A stretch of 64,000 nt of DNA from JAQBQH01 sp035607415 (GCA_035607415.1 DATNAQ010000088.1:1-64000), one strand, 5' to 3'; counted from the first letter of the stretch, positions 24,057 to 34,598 are shown. Notes: generated by a model from the sequence alone, not told the origin. A program made the numbers and translations.

Positions 24057-24787
24057 GACTTCCTCGCGATGCAGTAGGCGGAGGTGCCGAAGGGCAGCGG
24101 GCGCCGCTTGAGCAGCGGCAGCTCGGCGCGAAAGATCGACGTGAGCAGGCCGTTCCACGGCATCGGCTTCGTCGAGTGCTCCATGCCGTTGGTCATGCGC
24201 GGGGCCGCGCGCTGCACCAGGCGCGCCGCCAGCGTCGGAAAAAACAATACGGCGTTGAAATAGCCCGATTCGAGTATTTCCAATTGCGCGCGCGCCAGCA
24301 GCGACGAGAGCTCGGCTTTCACGTAACGACGTTTGTGGTGCGAATATTCGTCGTTATAACCCCATAATAATTGATATGCGGGGACGTAGGCGATGACGTG
24401 CCCGCCCGGCTTGCACACGCGCTGGAGCTCGCGCGCGGCGGAGGCGTCGTCGTCGAGGTGCTCGAGGATGTCGAGCGCGCAGACGACGTCGAAGCTGCCG
24501 TCGGCGAAAGGCAGCGGATCGGCGGCGGAGGCGACCACGCGATGGGTATACGGGCGATCCATCGCGATGGCGAACGATCCCGGCGAGCGATCGAGCGCGA
24601 CCGCGCGGCCGTGGCGCGCCAGCGTCAGCGCCGCGCCGCCGGTGCCGCAGCCGACGTCGAGGATGCGGGCGCGCGCCGGATCGAGCTGCAGGCGCGCGAG
24701 CTGTTGATCGAGGATGTCGCGGCGGACGCGATACCACCAGTGCCAGTCTTCGACTTCCTTCTCGAAGGCGTGAAACGAAGCGTCCAC
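24053..24787 (-). CDS. SAM-dependent methyltransferase
   Basis: 244 aa from GTG 24787. Motif I ILDVGCGTGGAALTL (about residues 42-56), the ALDILEHLDDD block, and the LLWGYNDEYSHHKRRY motif (about 140-155) shared by Methyltransf_11 proteins of polysaccharide loci. The C-terminal part is hydrophobic (NAVLFFPTLAARL) and may contact the membrane. Bases about 24240-24375 are strikingly AT-rich for this genome (two consecutive TTA Leu codons). The stop overlaps the next gene as GTGA, and the start is 2 bp from the previous stop. Confidence 0.85.
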   Translation of the reverse strand: MDASFHAFEKEVEDWHWWYRVRRDILDQQLARLQLDPARARILDVGCGTGGAALTLARHGRAVALDRSPGSFAIAMDRPYTHRVVASAADPLPFADGSFDVVCALDILEHLDDDASAARELQRVCKPGGHVIAYVPAYQLLWGYNDEYSHHKRRYVKAELSSLLARAQLEILESGYFNAVLFFPTLAARLVQRAAPRMTNGMEHSTKPMPWNGLLTSIFRAELPLLKRRPLPFGTSAYCIARKS

Positions 24788-24789
24788 GG

Positions 24790-25461
24790 TCAGCGACGGG
24801 CGAGCAGCACGGTCGTGTAGGGCGCCCAGCCGAGCGGGAATGCGCCCATCAGCGACGGTAGAGCGGCGCGCCGCTCGACGGTGAACCACGGCGCGGCGGC
24901 GGTGACGACGTCGGCGATGGTGGAGAAGTGGTGGTCCTCGATGCCGGAGAAGCCGATGGTGGCGAAGGCGGCGTTCATGAGCTTGTGCACCGCCGGGCAG
25001 CCGACGAGCAGGCGCCCGGCGGGGCCGAGCACGCGCGCGCACTCGGCCAGCGTCAGCTCGAGCTCGTGCGCGCGCAGGTGCTCGAAGATGGAGAAGGCGA
25101 CGACGGCGTCGAAGAAGCCGTCGGAAAAAGGCATCGAGCGCGCGTTGGCCTGCACCAGCTCCTTGGGGCGCACGCCGAGGCGGCCGAGACGATCGCGCAG
25201 GCCGGCCGGCTCGCGCTCGAGGTCGAGGCCGTAGAGCTCGTCGCAGGTCGAGGCCAGGGTCGGCATGAGCAGGCCCGAGCCGTAGCCGATCTCGAGCAGG
25301 CGGCCGTAGTGACCGTCGAGGAGGCCGAGCCCGATGTTGAGCCGCGCCGCGAAGACGCGACCGACGAGCGGACGATAGTAGTAGGGCAGCGGATCGACCG
25401 CGTTGTTCGGCACCAGCACGCCCGGCGGCGGCAGCCTGAGCCTGAGCGGCGCCTTGGCCAT
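24790..25461 (-). CDS. SAM-dependent methyltransferase
   Basis: 223 aa. Motif I is the variant LLEIGYGSGLLMPTL (about residues 57-71), with Tyr in place of the usual Cys/Gly, then LYGLDLE (acidic end of strand 2), DAVVAFSIFEHL and LGPAGRLLVGCP. It is probably a sugar- or lipid-methylating enzyme of the glycan locus. The start is 5 bp from the stop of the methyltransferase-GT2 fusion gene. Confidence 0.85.
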   Translation of the reverse strand: MAKAPLRLRLPPPGVLVPNNAVDPLPYYYRPLVGRVFAARLNIGLGLLDGHYGRLLEIGYGSGLLMPTLASTCDELYGLDLEREPAGLRDRLGRLGVRPKELVQANARSMPFSDGFFDAVVAFSIFEHLRAHELELTLAECARVLGPAGRLLVGCPAVHKLMNAAFATIGFSGIEDHHFSTIADVVTAAAPWFTVERRAALPSLMGAFPLGWAPYTTVLLARR

Positions 25462-25466
25462 CCCGA

Positions 25467-26939
25467 TCAATACTGGCCCTTGAACTTGCGGAACGCGTGC
25501 ATCGTCATGCGTGCGAGGATCGCGCCCTCGCGGAAGCGCGAGATCTTGGTCTCGCCGTAGGTGCGCGCGCGATAGCGGATGGGCAGCTCGACGATCTTGA
25601 GGTTCTGCTTGGCGGCGCCGAAGAGCAGGTCGAAGTCGCCGAACGGATCGAAGTCGCCGAAGAAGCCGCGGTTGGCGGCGATGCGCTCGTAGTCGCGGCG
25701 GAACAGCACCTTGGTGCCGCACAGCGTGTCCTTGAGGCGCTGCTCGAGGATCGCCGACAGCGCGAGCCCGAAGAACTTGTTGCCGAGCGAGTTCAGAAAG
25801 CGCATCGCCTGCCCTTCCATCGGGTAGACGAGGCGCGAGCCGTTGACGAACTCGGCCTTGCCCTCGGCGAGGGCGGCGTAGAACTTGGGCAGATCCTCGG
25901 GCGGCACGGTGAGGTCGGCGTCGAGGATGAAGAGGATGTCGCCCGTCGCCGCGGCGAAGCCCTTGCGCACGGCGTCGCCCTTGCCCTTGCCGTCGCCCTG
26001 ATGAATCAGGCGCGTGTTCTTACGCGTGCCGGCGGCGATGTGCTTCTCGATCGCTTCGACGGTGCCGTCGTTGGAGCTCCCGTCGACGAAGATGAGCTCG
26101 GTGCCCTTGCCCATGTCGGGCGTGCGCGCCACGATGTCGTCGACGTTGCCGCGCTCGTTCTTGCACGGCACGATCACCGAGCACGAATACTCGCGCGTCG
26201 GGATCGGGCCGCCGCCGCCGGCGAGCTTGCACACGAAGTACTGCGTGAGCGCGAGGTGGCGCAGCCCGGGCAGCTGCGCGAAATAGCGGTTGGCCAGCGG
26301 AGCCGCGACGGGAACGTCGGCGGGCAGGAGCTGCGCCGTGCCCGAGCGGATGACCTCGAAGTGGTTGAGCGCGAGCAGGTTCTCGAGATCGCCCATGCCG
26401 AGCCAGTTCTGCTGCTCGATGGGCATCTTCTGGCCGATGCGCTCGCCGAGCTTGAGGACCGGCTCCCACACGAAGTTGTAGTAGGTGACGATGACGCGCG
26501 TGCGCGGGTTGCAGACGCGGCGCAGCGCGCGGAAGGCGCTCCACACGTCGTAGAGCGAGCCGACGACGTCGGAGAGCACGACGTAATCGAAGGTGCGTCC
26601 GACGAGCTCGGGCGCGTCGAGCCGCTCGGCGTCGGCGACCACGAAGTCGATGAGCGGATGCTTGCGCCGCGCTTCTTCGACGAGGCGCGGCGAGACGTCG
26701 ACACCGACGCCGTCTTTGGGCTTGAGCGCGGCGATGAGGTCGCCGGTGCCGCAGCCGATTTCGAGCACGCTCGCGCCCGCCGGCACGACGAAGCGCACCA
26801 GGCGCTCGATGGCCCGATAGTAGGCGCCGTTCTTGGTGCGCCAGCGATCGCGCTCGGCGGCGTAGCGGTCGTATTCGGCGATCCGCCGCTGCCGCTCGGC
26901 CGCTTCGCGCGCGCCGAAATCGCTCTTCGCGCTCGCCAT
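25467..26939 (-). CDS. Methyltransferase-GT2 glycosyltransferase fusion protein
   Basis: 490 aa with two complete domains. The N-terminal methyltransferase (about residues 15-240) has SVLEIGCGTGDLIAAL (58-73) and DYVVLSDVVGSLYD. The C-terminal GT2 domain (about 250-490) has CSVIVPCKNERGN, the metal-binding ILDADLTVP (about 335, DxD) and an RARTYGETKISRF motif, as in DPM1/GtrB-like enzymes that load a sugar on a polyprenyl phosphate. One polypeptide may thus make a lipid-linked sugar and methylate it or a partner. A GT-C-like gene four genes downstream is a possible user. It starts 8 bp from the gmd stop. Confidence 0.88.
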   Translation of the reverse strand: MASAKSDFGAREAAERQRRIAEYDRYAAERDRWRTKNGAYYRAIERLVRFVVPAGASVLEIGCGTGDLIAALKPKDGVGVDVSPRLVEEARRKHPLIDFVVADAERLDAPELVGRTFDYVVLSDVVGSLYDVWSAFRALRRVCNPRTRVIVTYYNFVWEPVLKLGERIGQKMPIEQQNWLGMGDLENLLALNHFEVIRSGTAQLLPADVPVAAPLANRYFAQLPGLRHLALTQYFVCKLAGGGGPIPTREYSCSVIVPCKNERGNVDDIVARTPDMGKGTELIFVDGSSNDGTVEAIEKHIAAGTRKNTRLIHQGDGKGKGDAVRKGFAAATGDILFILDADLTVPPEDLPKFYAALAEGKAEFVNGSRLVYPMEGQAMRFLNSLGNKFFGLALSAILEQRLKDTLCGTKVLFRRDYERIAANRGFFGDFDPFGDFDLLFGAAKQNLKIVELPIRYRARTYGETKISRFREGAILARMTMHAFRKFKGQY

Positions 26940-26947
26940 CCCGTCCC

Positions 26948-27972
<1,025 letters not shown>

Positions 27973-27976
<4 letters not shown>

Positions 27977-28926
27977 CGCTTCTGCGCTCTCCACCACGTG
28001 ATCGTTTTCTGCAGCCCCTCCTCGAACGACGTGCGCGCCTTCCAGCCGAGCAGGCGCTCGGCGCGCTCGACGCTGAGCTGGCGTCGCGGTTGGCCGTTGG
28101 GCTTGGAGGTGTCGTACACGAAACGGCCGCGATAATCCATGATTCGCGCGATCAGCTGGGCCAGGTCGCGGATGGCGATCTCCTCGCCGGAGCCGAGGTT
28201 GATCGGCTCGGAGCCGTCGTAGCGCTCGGCGGCGGCGAGGATGCCGTCGGCGGCGTCCTCGACGTAGAGAAACTCGCGCGTCGGCGTGCCGTCGCCCCAC
28301 AGGACGACTTCGCTGGCGTTGGCGCGGATGGCGTCCTCGATCTTTCGGATCATCGCCGGGATCACGTGCGACGACTCGTAGTCGAAGTTGTCGCGCGGGC
28401 CGTAGAGGTTGACCGGGAAGACGACGACCGAGTTGAAGCCGTACTGCTCGCGATAGGCCTGCGACTGCACGAGCAGCATCTTCTTGGCCAGGCCGTAGGG
28501 AGCGTTGGTCTCCTCGGGATAGCCGTTCCACAGATCGTCTTCTTTGAACGGGACGGGCGCGAACTTGGGATAGGCGCAGATGGTGCCCGCCGCCACCAGC
28601 TTGGGCAGGCCGCGCCGGCGCCCCTCCTCGATGAGCTGCACGCCCATCATGAGGTTGTCGTAGAAGTACTTGCCGGGGTTCTTGCGGTTGGCGCCGATGC
28701 CGCCGACCTGCGCGGCGAGGTGGATGACGAGATCGGGGCGCGCGTCGTCGTAGAGCTTGCGCACCGCCGACATCTCGACCAGATCGTAGTCGCGCGAGCG
28801 CGGCACGATGATCTCGCCGGCGCCGCGCGCGCGCAGCTCGGCGACGACGAACGACCCGAGGAATCCGGCGCCCCCGGTGACGACGACACGCTTGCCTTCG
28901 AAGTATTTGCTTTGTTGCTGGCTCAT
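27973..28926 (-). CDS. fcl: GDP-L-fucose synthase
   Basis: 317 aa. It epimerises and reduces GDP-4-keto-6-deoxymannose to GDP-L-fucose. Evidence: VVVTGGAGFLGSFV (about residues 14-27), the family-specific NPGKYFYDNLMMG, AGTICAYPK, PYGLAKKMLL (Tyr/Lys) and VVFPVNLYGPRDNF. It is the first gene of the sugar-nucleotide part of a minus-strand operon (fcl, gmd, fusion GT2, two methyltransferases, GT-C). A GAGCGAGCGGAAC string lies just before the ATG. Confidence 0.94.
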
Positions 28927-29020
28927 TGTTGTTCCGCTCGCTCACTTCGGTTCGGCGCGCCAGGTCGGCTCGCGGCACTCGCCTCCAGGGCGCGAAAGCT
29001 CCTTACCTGCGTTCGCTCGC

Positions 29021-29758
29021 TCATGCGACGGTGGCCTCGAACACGAGATACATCCAGGCGCGCGCGGGGATGAGCAGGCGCGCCAGGCGATCGGCGGCGG
29101 CGAAGGTGCGCGCCACCAGCGGGCTCTCGCCGAGCGACGGCAGGCCGAAGCTCGGGTGCAGGAGCACGCGCTCGATGGGGAAGGGCTGCTCGTGACCGCT
29201 CGCCGTCACGGTGAAGCCGGCGCGGGCCAGCGTCGCGCTCAGCGCGGAGGCCGTCGAGCGCAGCACGCCGCGCTCGGCGGGGATGAGCGCCGCCTGCAGG
29301 AGGATGAGGGGGGAGGCGCGGTTGGGCTCGAGCAGCGTCAGCCGCCCGCCCGGGCGCAGGACGCGGCGCGCCTCGGCGAGCACGCCGTCGACGTCGCGGA
29401 TGTGGTGCAGCACGTCGCGGATGAGCAGCGCATCGAAGGCGCCGTCGGCAAACGGCAGGCGCGTGGCGTCGGCGGTGACGGTGTGCGCGTCGGTGGCGCG
29501 TCGCGCGAAGGCGGTCTTGGCGCCCGAATAATCGACGCCAAAGCGGATCGCGCCCTCCGCCCGCAGATGATGCAGGTTGGCGCCTTCGCCGCAGCCGATC
29601 TCGAGGAGCCGTTCGCCGGCGCGCACGTTGGTGCGGCGCGCCAGCTCCGCCTCGCGCGGGGCCAGGACCGGGTTGCGCGTCTGCCAGTCGAAGCGGGTCT
29701 CATCGGCGGATCGCCAGTACGATCGCTGCAGTTTCTCGAAGGTGGAACGGCCCAACAT
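29021..29758 (-). CDS. SAM-dependent methyltransferase
   Basis: 245 aa. Motif I RLLEIGCGEGANLHHL (about residues 49-64), the VDYSGAKTAFA acidic strand end, DALLIRDVLHHIRD and RPGGRLTLLEPNRASP. The DVLHHI block fits the Methyltransf_11/25 group. The stop is followed by a TGAGCGAGCGAACG motif and a 94-bp spacer to fcl, so it may or may not share the fcl transcript. It is divergent from the ALG5-like GT2. Confidence 0.85.
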   Translation of the reverse strand: MLGRSTFEKLQRSYWRSADETRFDWQTRNPVLAPREAELARRTNVRAGERLLEIGCGEGANLHHLRAEGAIRFGVDYSGAKTAFARRATDAHTVTADATRLPFADGAFDALLIRDVLHHIRDVDGVLAEARRVLRPGGRLTLLEPNRASPLILLQAALIPAERGVLRSTASALSATLARAGFTVTASGHEQPFPIERVLLHPSFGLPSLGESPLVARTFAAADRLARLLIPARAWMYLVFEATVA

Positions 29759-29800
29759 CGCGACGAGAAGCTAGCACGTTTCCGAAGTGACGGCGGCCTC

Positions 29801-29829
29801 TTGTCACGCTGTGTCGTGGTTGGTAGATT
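29801..29829 (+). promoter_or_regulatory. Promoter of the GT2-membrane protein-DUF2142 operon
   Basis: TTGTCA (29801-29806), a 17-nt spacer, TAGATT (29824-29829), then 7 nt to an in-frame TTG at 29837. Spacing is ideal for sigma-70, and transcription would begin at the TTG. Confidence 0.65.
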
Positions 29830-29836
29830 GCACGCG

Positions 29837-30604
29837 TTGAACGCACCTGCCTTGCAAATGAGCAGCCCTTCGCCCGCAGCGACACGACCCCGCCTTTCGG
29901 TCGTCATACCCGCGTACAACGAGGCGTCGCGCATCGAGCGCACGCTCGATCGGACCGTCGAGTTCTTGAACGGACGCGGCGAGACGTGGGAGATCGTGGT
30001 CGCCGACGACGGCTCGCGCGACGAAACCGCCGCCATCGTCGGCCGCTACAGCCGCTCGCACGGCGACGCGGCGGTGCGCCTGGTGGCGCTGCCCGAGAAC
30101 CGCGGCAAGGGCGCGGCGCTGCGGGCCGGCGTGGCGGCGACGGCGGGGGCGCGGGTGCTGCTCATGGACGCCGATCTGGCCACGCCGATCGAGGAGCTGG
30201 AGCCGCTCGCGCGCGCGCTCGACTCCGGCTACAAGGTGGCGACCGGCTCGCGCGCGGTGTCGACCTCGAACGTCACGCGGCCGCAGTCGCCGCTGCGCGT
30301 GCTGCTCGGGCGCGCGGGCAATCTATGGATCCGCTCGCTGGCGGTGCCCGGCGTGCACGACACCCAGTGCGGCTTCAAGCTCTTCGAGGGCGACGTGGCG
30401 CGCCAGCTGTTCGCGCGCTGCCGTGAGGATCGCTTCGGCATCGACATCGAGGTCCTCTGTCTGGCGCGGCGCAAGCTCAAGCTCGAGATCGCCGAGATCG
30501 GCGTGCGCTGGGAGCATCAGGAAGGCTCCAAGGTGCGCTGGAAGGATTACGTCGACGTGCTGGTCAAGACCCCACGCATCGCGTGGAACGTTCTCCGCGG
30601 CTGA
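29837..30604 (+). CDS. GT2 dolichyl-phosphate beta-glucosyltransferase-like (ALG5 type)
   Basis: 255 aa from TTG 29837, or 248 aa from ATG 29858. GT-A fold: RLSVVIPAYNEASRIERTLD, VADDGSRDET, LPENRGKGAALRAG, and the metal-binding LMDADLATP (DxD), then DTQCGFKLF and GIDIEVLCLARR as in ALG5/GtrB enzymes that transfer a hexose to polyprenyl phosphate. There is no membrane helix. The TTG is favoured because it is 7 nt after a -10 box, while ATG 29858 has no ribosome-binding site. It is followed without a gap by a multi-pass protein (TGATG overlap). Confidence 0.88.
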   Translation: MNAPALQMSSPSPAATRPRLSVVIPAYNEASRIERTLDRTVEFLNGRGETWEIVVADDGSRDETAAIVGRYSRSHGDAAVRLVALPENRGKGAALRAGVAATAGARVLLMDADLATPIEELEPLARALDSGYKVATGSRAVSTSNVTRPQSPLRVLLGRAGNLWIRSLAVPGVHDTQCGFKLFEGDVARQLFARCREDRFGIDIEVLCLARRKLKLEIAEIGVRWEHQEGSKVRWKDYVDVLVKTPRIAWNVLRG

Positions 30605-32172
30605 TGGCCGCGCGTACCGTCGAGCGTCTGCGCCGCTGGATCGTCGACACGGGTGGGCTGCCGCTCATCTGGGTCGCGCTGACCATCGCCGCGCTGGCGC
30701 CGATCTGGAATCAGCGCCTCCTGCCGCAGCTCGACACGGCGAACCATCTGGCGCTCGTGCGCGGCTGGCACAACTTCCACGATCCCAGCTACCACATCGC
30801 CGACTGGTACAAGCTGCGCGTGCGGCCGGTGCCGTACTTTCTCTTCTATCTGACGATCCATCTTCTTCTGTACGTCTGTCAGATCGAGATCGCCAACAAG
30901 CTGTTCCTGTCGGCGTACGTGATCCTGTTTCCGCTCTCGGTGCTGGCGCTGGCGCGCGCGCTCAAGCGCAGCCCGTGGCTGGCGCTGTCGGGCTTCGTGC
31001 TCACGTTCAACCAGAACTGGATCTACGGCTTCGGCTCGTACCTCATGGGTACGTGCTTCATGTTCCTGTCGCTGGCGTGGCTTCTGCGCTGGCTCGACGG
31101 GGGGCGCCGCTGGACGCTGTGGGCGCTCGGTGTCTCGTCGATCCTGGCCTACTTCGGCCACGTGATGCCGTGGTTCTGCTTCGGGCTGTGCGCGATCGCG
31201 ATGCTGCTTTTGCACGTGCGCAACTGGCGGCGCGGGCTGTGGGCGGCGCTGGCCATGTTGCCGTCGGTGGGCTTCGCGCTGGCGGCGTACATCGAGGAGA
31301 AGCACGATCACTCGTACTTCAAGAACGGCGAAGGGCTCGAGTCGCTCAAGGGGACGTGGCGCGATTTCCCGACGCTGGTGATGGAGTTCCCGCGCCGCGT
31401 GATGGAGCTGTTCCCCGGCAACCTCGACCGCGACATCCTCATCGTCGTGACGTTGACGATCGTGGCGCTCGCCATCTGGGGCGGCGTGCGGCGGCGAGAG
31501 GACGATCCGGCGCAACAGGCGCGCATCAAGGTGCTCCTGATCGTGCTCGGGCTGACCTACTGCTTGTTGCCGTACAAGATCACGCAGCCGATGTCGTGGT
31601 GGTACGTGTCGCCGCGCGTGCCGTCGATGATGGCGGTGCTGATCGTGCTCTGGCCGGCGATGCGCTTCGACACGCCGTGGCGGCGGATGGCGATGTTGCC
31701 GGTGATCGCGTGCGCGATCATCCTTCCGTTGACCTTGGCGCACCTCTATCGCGACTTCAGCCGGCGCAACGCGCCGTTCATGCAGCTCGTGGAGGAGACG
31801 CCGCGCGGCTCGACGGTGCTGGTGGTGGTGCGCAACATGATGCGCGGGCCGGGCTCGGAGGAGCTGAGCGGGGATCCGGTGTCGAGCGCGCCGGTGTATT
31901 GGCACTTCTCGTCGTGGCCGATGGCGCTGCACGGCGGGTACGATCCCTATATCTTCGATCAGGGGATTCCGGTGCAGCCGGTGCGCAAGCTGAAGGCGCC
32001 GCCGTGGGCGAACACCGATTCGTTCGAGCTGCGGCAGGCGCCCGAGTTCCAGTACTACATCGTGCGCGATCCGTCGGACGAGATGGATCGCGAGCCGTCG
32101 CTGAAGGTGAAGGAGCGCCTCGGCAACTGGGTCCTCTACCAGCGCATCCACAAAATGACCGACGAGCCGTGA
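30604..32172 (+). CDS. Multi-pass membrane protein, GT-C-like, member of a 4-copy family
   Basis: 522 aa. About ten hydrophobic helices cover residues 15-385, followed by a soluble C-terminal segment of about 130 residues. The first loop holds LLPQLDTANHL with an Asp at the place where GT-C enzymes keep a catalytic acid, then EIANKLFLSAYVILFPLS; the C-terminal domain holds GGYDPYIFDQGIP. Three other genes here (60492, 62119 and 63702) share these blocks. ATG 30604 overlaps the GT2 stop, so a role as the acceptor-side glycosyltransferase using the GT2 product is a reasonable inference. No named family is recognised. Confidence 0.7.
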   Translation: MAARTVERLRRWIVDTGGLPLIWVALTIAALAPIWNQRLLPQLDTANHLALVRGWHNFHDPSYHIADWYKLRVRPVPYFLFYLTIHLLLYVCQIEIANKLFLSAYVILFPLSVLALARALKRSPWLALSGFVLTFNQNWIYGFGSYLMGTCFMFLSLAWLLRWLDGGRRWTLWALGVSSILAYFGHVMPWFCFGLCAIAMLLLHVRNWRRGLWAALAMLPSVGFALAAYIEEKHDHSYFKNGEGLESLKGTWRDFPTLVMEFPRRVMELFPGNLDRDILIVVTLTIVALAIWGGVRRREDDPAQQARIKVLLIVLGLTYCLLPYKITQPMSWWYVSPRVPSMMAVLIVLWPAMRFDTPWRRMAMLPVIACAIILPLTLAHLYRDFSRRNAPFMQLVEETPRGSTVLVVVRNMMRGPGSEELSGDPVSSAPVYWHFSSWPMALHGGYDPYIFDQGIPVQPVRKLKAPPWANTDSFELRQAPEFQYYIVRDPSDEMDREPSLKVKERLGNWVLYQRIHKMTDEP

Positions 32173-32173
32173 G

Positions 32174-33667
32174 ATGGTGCGTGGCGCCATGAGCTGGCCG
32201 CATCGCTTGTGGTTCGGCGCGATCTTCGTCGTCGGCATCTTCTATTGCCTGGCCTTCCCGCCGTTCCAGACGAACGACGAGGACGCGCACTGGCTCCACA
32301 TGTGGAGCGTCGTCTACGGCCACCTGCGCTGCGAGACGCCCAAGCCGTTGTCGGCGACGCAGTTCCTCACCTTCGTGCACCAGAAGGAGGTGCGCGAGGA
32401 TCCGGCGTACTTCCGCGTTCAGTACCTGCGCGACGCGGCGCGCTGGTCGCTGACCGGCGAGCCCATGACCACGGTCGACGGCACCGCCTGTCGCTATCCG
32501 CCGATGGCCTACGTGCTGCCCGGGGGGGTGGCGCGGCTGGTCGCGTTCGGCCGCCACGGCGAGCGGCGCGGCGGCATGCTCTACGCGGCGTGGGCGGCGC
32601 GGCTCGCCAATTGGGTCTTCATGAGCCTCGGCATCCTGCTCTTGTGCTGGCAGCTGCCGTGGTGCCGCAACGTCGCGCTCTTCTTCTACTCGATCCCTGA
32701 AGCGATCCAGCAGGGGATGGCGATCAACAACGACAGCTTCCTCGTCGCGATGACGGCGGTCGTGCTCGTGCTCGCGTTCGGACGGCGGCCGGCCGCGTGG
32801 AAGCTGCCGATCATCGGGCTGTGCGTCGGGATGATGACGATGATCAAGCCGGTCTACGCGCCGCTCGGGGCCGTCGGCGTGATCTTGTGGGAGCGGCTGT
32901 ACGCGCTCCATCGTTGGCGTTGGCGCGATCTGGCGGCGGGGGCGGCGGCGGTGCTCGTTCCCTTCGCGATGCAGTCGCTGTGGACGCACTGGCTGAACTA
33001 CGGCGTCGTCGTCGATCCGGCCCGGGTGCAGCTCGACTACGGACGGGCGCGTGCGACCGCGCAGCTCGAGTTTTTGAGCCGTCACCACTCGATCGTGTTT
33101 CCGCTCATGTGGCACCAACTGCGCGACTTCTTCTTCAGCGACGATCTGATGAAGGGGAGCTGGATCTCGGTGTTCGGCGCGTTCGGCTGGAGCATGTTCA
33201 CGATGGACCGCTGGGCCTACGATCTCTTGCTCGTGGCGGCGGCGCTCGCGCTCACGCTCGACATCGTGGCGGCGGCGCCGTCGCCGGATCTGCCGGCGCC
33301 CACGCGGCGCGGGATCGTCGCGCTCGTTCTCGCCGCCGGCGCCGTCGAGGTCACCGTCGTCGGCGTGATCCTCGGGATGTACGTCTACTTCTCGGGCGCG
33401 TTCCTCAATCGCATCGGCGCGAACGAGGTCATCGGCGTGCAGGGGCGTTATCACCACATCGCGATCCTGCTCTGGGCGGCCATGCTGCTGCACGGCGTGC
33501 GGCGGCGGCGGGAGTGGAGCGCGAGCGCGCGCACGCTCCTACCCGCGATCGTGACGCTGACGCTGTTCTTGTGCGTGCTCGCCAACGTCGAAGCGCTGCA
33601 CGCGATCCTGGGACGCTTCTACGGCTCGTATTTCGCGACGCACGAAGCGGCGCCCCGACACTACTGA
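32174..33667 (+). CDS. DUF2142-family membrane protein
   Basis: 497 aa with about ten transmembrane helices. The PPFQTNDEDAHWLHMW motif after helix 1 (about residues 30-45) and the late QGRYHHIAILL motif (about 420) are characteristic of DUF2142 proteins, which occur in cell-surface polysaccharide loci and are probably GT-C-type glycosyltransferases. It starts 1 bp after the preceding stop (an ATG at 32189 is an alternative). Its 3' end overlaps the convergent gene by 7 bp. Confidence 0.8.
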   Translation: MVRGAMSWPHRLWFGAIFVVGIFYCLAFPPFQTNDEDAHWLHMWSVVYGHLRCETPKPLSATQFLTFVHQKEVREDPAYFRVQYLRDAARWSLTGEPMTTVDGTACRYPPMAYVLPGGVARLVAFGRHGERRGGMLYAAWAARLANWVFMSLGILLLCWQLPWCRNVALFFYSIPEAIQQGMAINNDSFLVAMTAVVLVLAFGRRPAAWKLPIIGLCVGMMTMIKPVYAPLGAVGVILWERLYALHRWRWRDLAAGAAAVLVPFAMQSLWTHWLNYGVVVDPARVQLDYGRARATAQLEFLSRHHSIVFPLMWHQLRDFFFSDDLMKGSWISVFGAFGWSMFTMDRWAYDLLLVAAALALTLDIVAAAPSPDLPAPTRRGIVALVLAAGAVEVTVVGVILGMYVYFSGAFLNRIGANEVIGVQGRYHHIAILLWAAMLLHGVRRRREWSASARTLLPAIVTLTLFLCVLANVEALHAILGRFYGSYFATHEAAPRHY

Positions 33668-34539
33668 GCGCGGCGGCGAAGCGCTCGATAGAGGTAGCGG
33701 GCGATGCGCACCGACGGGCGCAGGCGCGGTGACAGCGCGGGCGCGACGGCGAGCCGGCGCAAGAGGTGGCGCGGATCGCGCGCCGGGCGCAGGCCGCGCT
33801 CGTCGAGGATCCAGGTCGCGTCGTCGATGGTGAGCTGCAGGAAATCGGGGCCGAGCATCTCCCAGTTGCGCTGCACCTCGGCGCCGACGTGGGCCTGGCG
33901 CTCGCCGCCCTTCAAGTGGCCGTAGTCGTGGTTCTGATGGACGATGAGCGCCGCGCCCGTGGCGTCGACGACGGGGGTGCGCGTCGAGCGGGCGTGGTGG
34001 ATCATCCAGTTGTCCCACAAGGCCCGACCGACGGGAAACGCGGGCATCGACGACATCTGACCGCGCGGGAAGATGAAGTAGTCGATGCCGGTCGGCTCGT
34101 GCAGGCGGCCTTCGCGGCGCGCGCGCGTCTCGAGCGCGGCCGCCCAGTCGCGCTCGCCGAAGTCGATGGGCGCGGGCACGTCGAGATCGGTGCGCCGCCC
34201 GACCATGAGAAAGCGCGGCAGCGTCAGTTGCGACAGAGCGCGCGCCAGAGACGGCAGAAAGACGATGTCGGCGTTGACGTAGCCGACGCGGGCATGGCGG
34301 GCGCGGCGCTGCGCCTCGGCGAAGGCGTGGTCGAGCAGCGGCGTGCCGTGCTCGTTGCGCGCGATCGCCGCCACGTGCTCGACGCCGTGGCGCGCGGCGG
34401 CGTCGGCGATGCCCGCTTCGTCGCCGAACAGGACGATCTGCACGTCGGGAGCGAGGCGCCGCCAGCTCTCGACGGCGTTGTGTTGCGCGATCGCCGCGGC
34501 CCCGCTGAACGGCTTGGGAATGGTGAACAGGGTGAGCAT
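33661..34539 (-). CDS. Glycosyltransferase-like protein with GT-A features
   Basis: 292 aa. It begins like a GT-A enzyme (MLTLFTIPKPFSG, then VQIVLFGDEAG) and has a VGYVNADIVFLPSL segment (about residues 82-95), where N-A-D replaces a DxD metal site. A GIDYFIFPRGQ block and a conserved VVDATGAALIVHQNHDYGH block follow. I have seen similar unannotated proteins in polysaccharide loci but cannot assign a donor. No membrane helix. It is divergent from the GT4 gene at 34599 with a 59-bp gap. Confidence 0.6.
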   Translation of the reverse strand: MLTLFTIPKPFSGAAAIAQHNAVESWRRLAPDVQIVLFGDEAGIADAAARHGVEHVAAIARNEHGTPLLDHAFAEAQRRARHARVGYVNADIVFLPSLARALSQLTLPRFLMVGRRTDLDVPAPIDFGERDWAAALETRARREGRLHEPTGIDYFIFPRGQMSSMPAFPVGRALWDNWMIHHARSTRTPVVDATGAALIVHQNHDYGHLKGGERQAHVGAEVQRNWEMLGPDFLQLTIDDATWILDERGLRPARDPRHLLRRLAVAPALSPRLRPSVRIARYLYRALRRRAQ

Positions 34540-34598
34540 GCGAAGGCGTCGACAACTATTACGGTATGAGCCCGTCGCCGTGCTAACAAATTCGGGCG

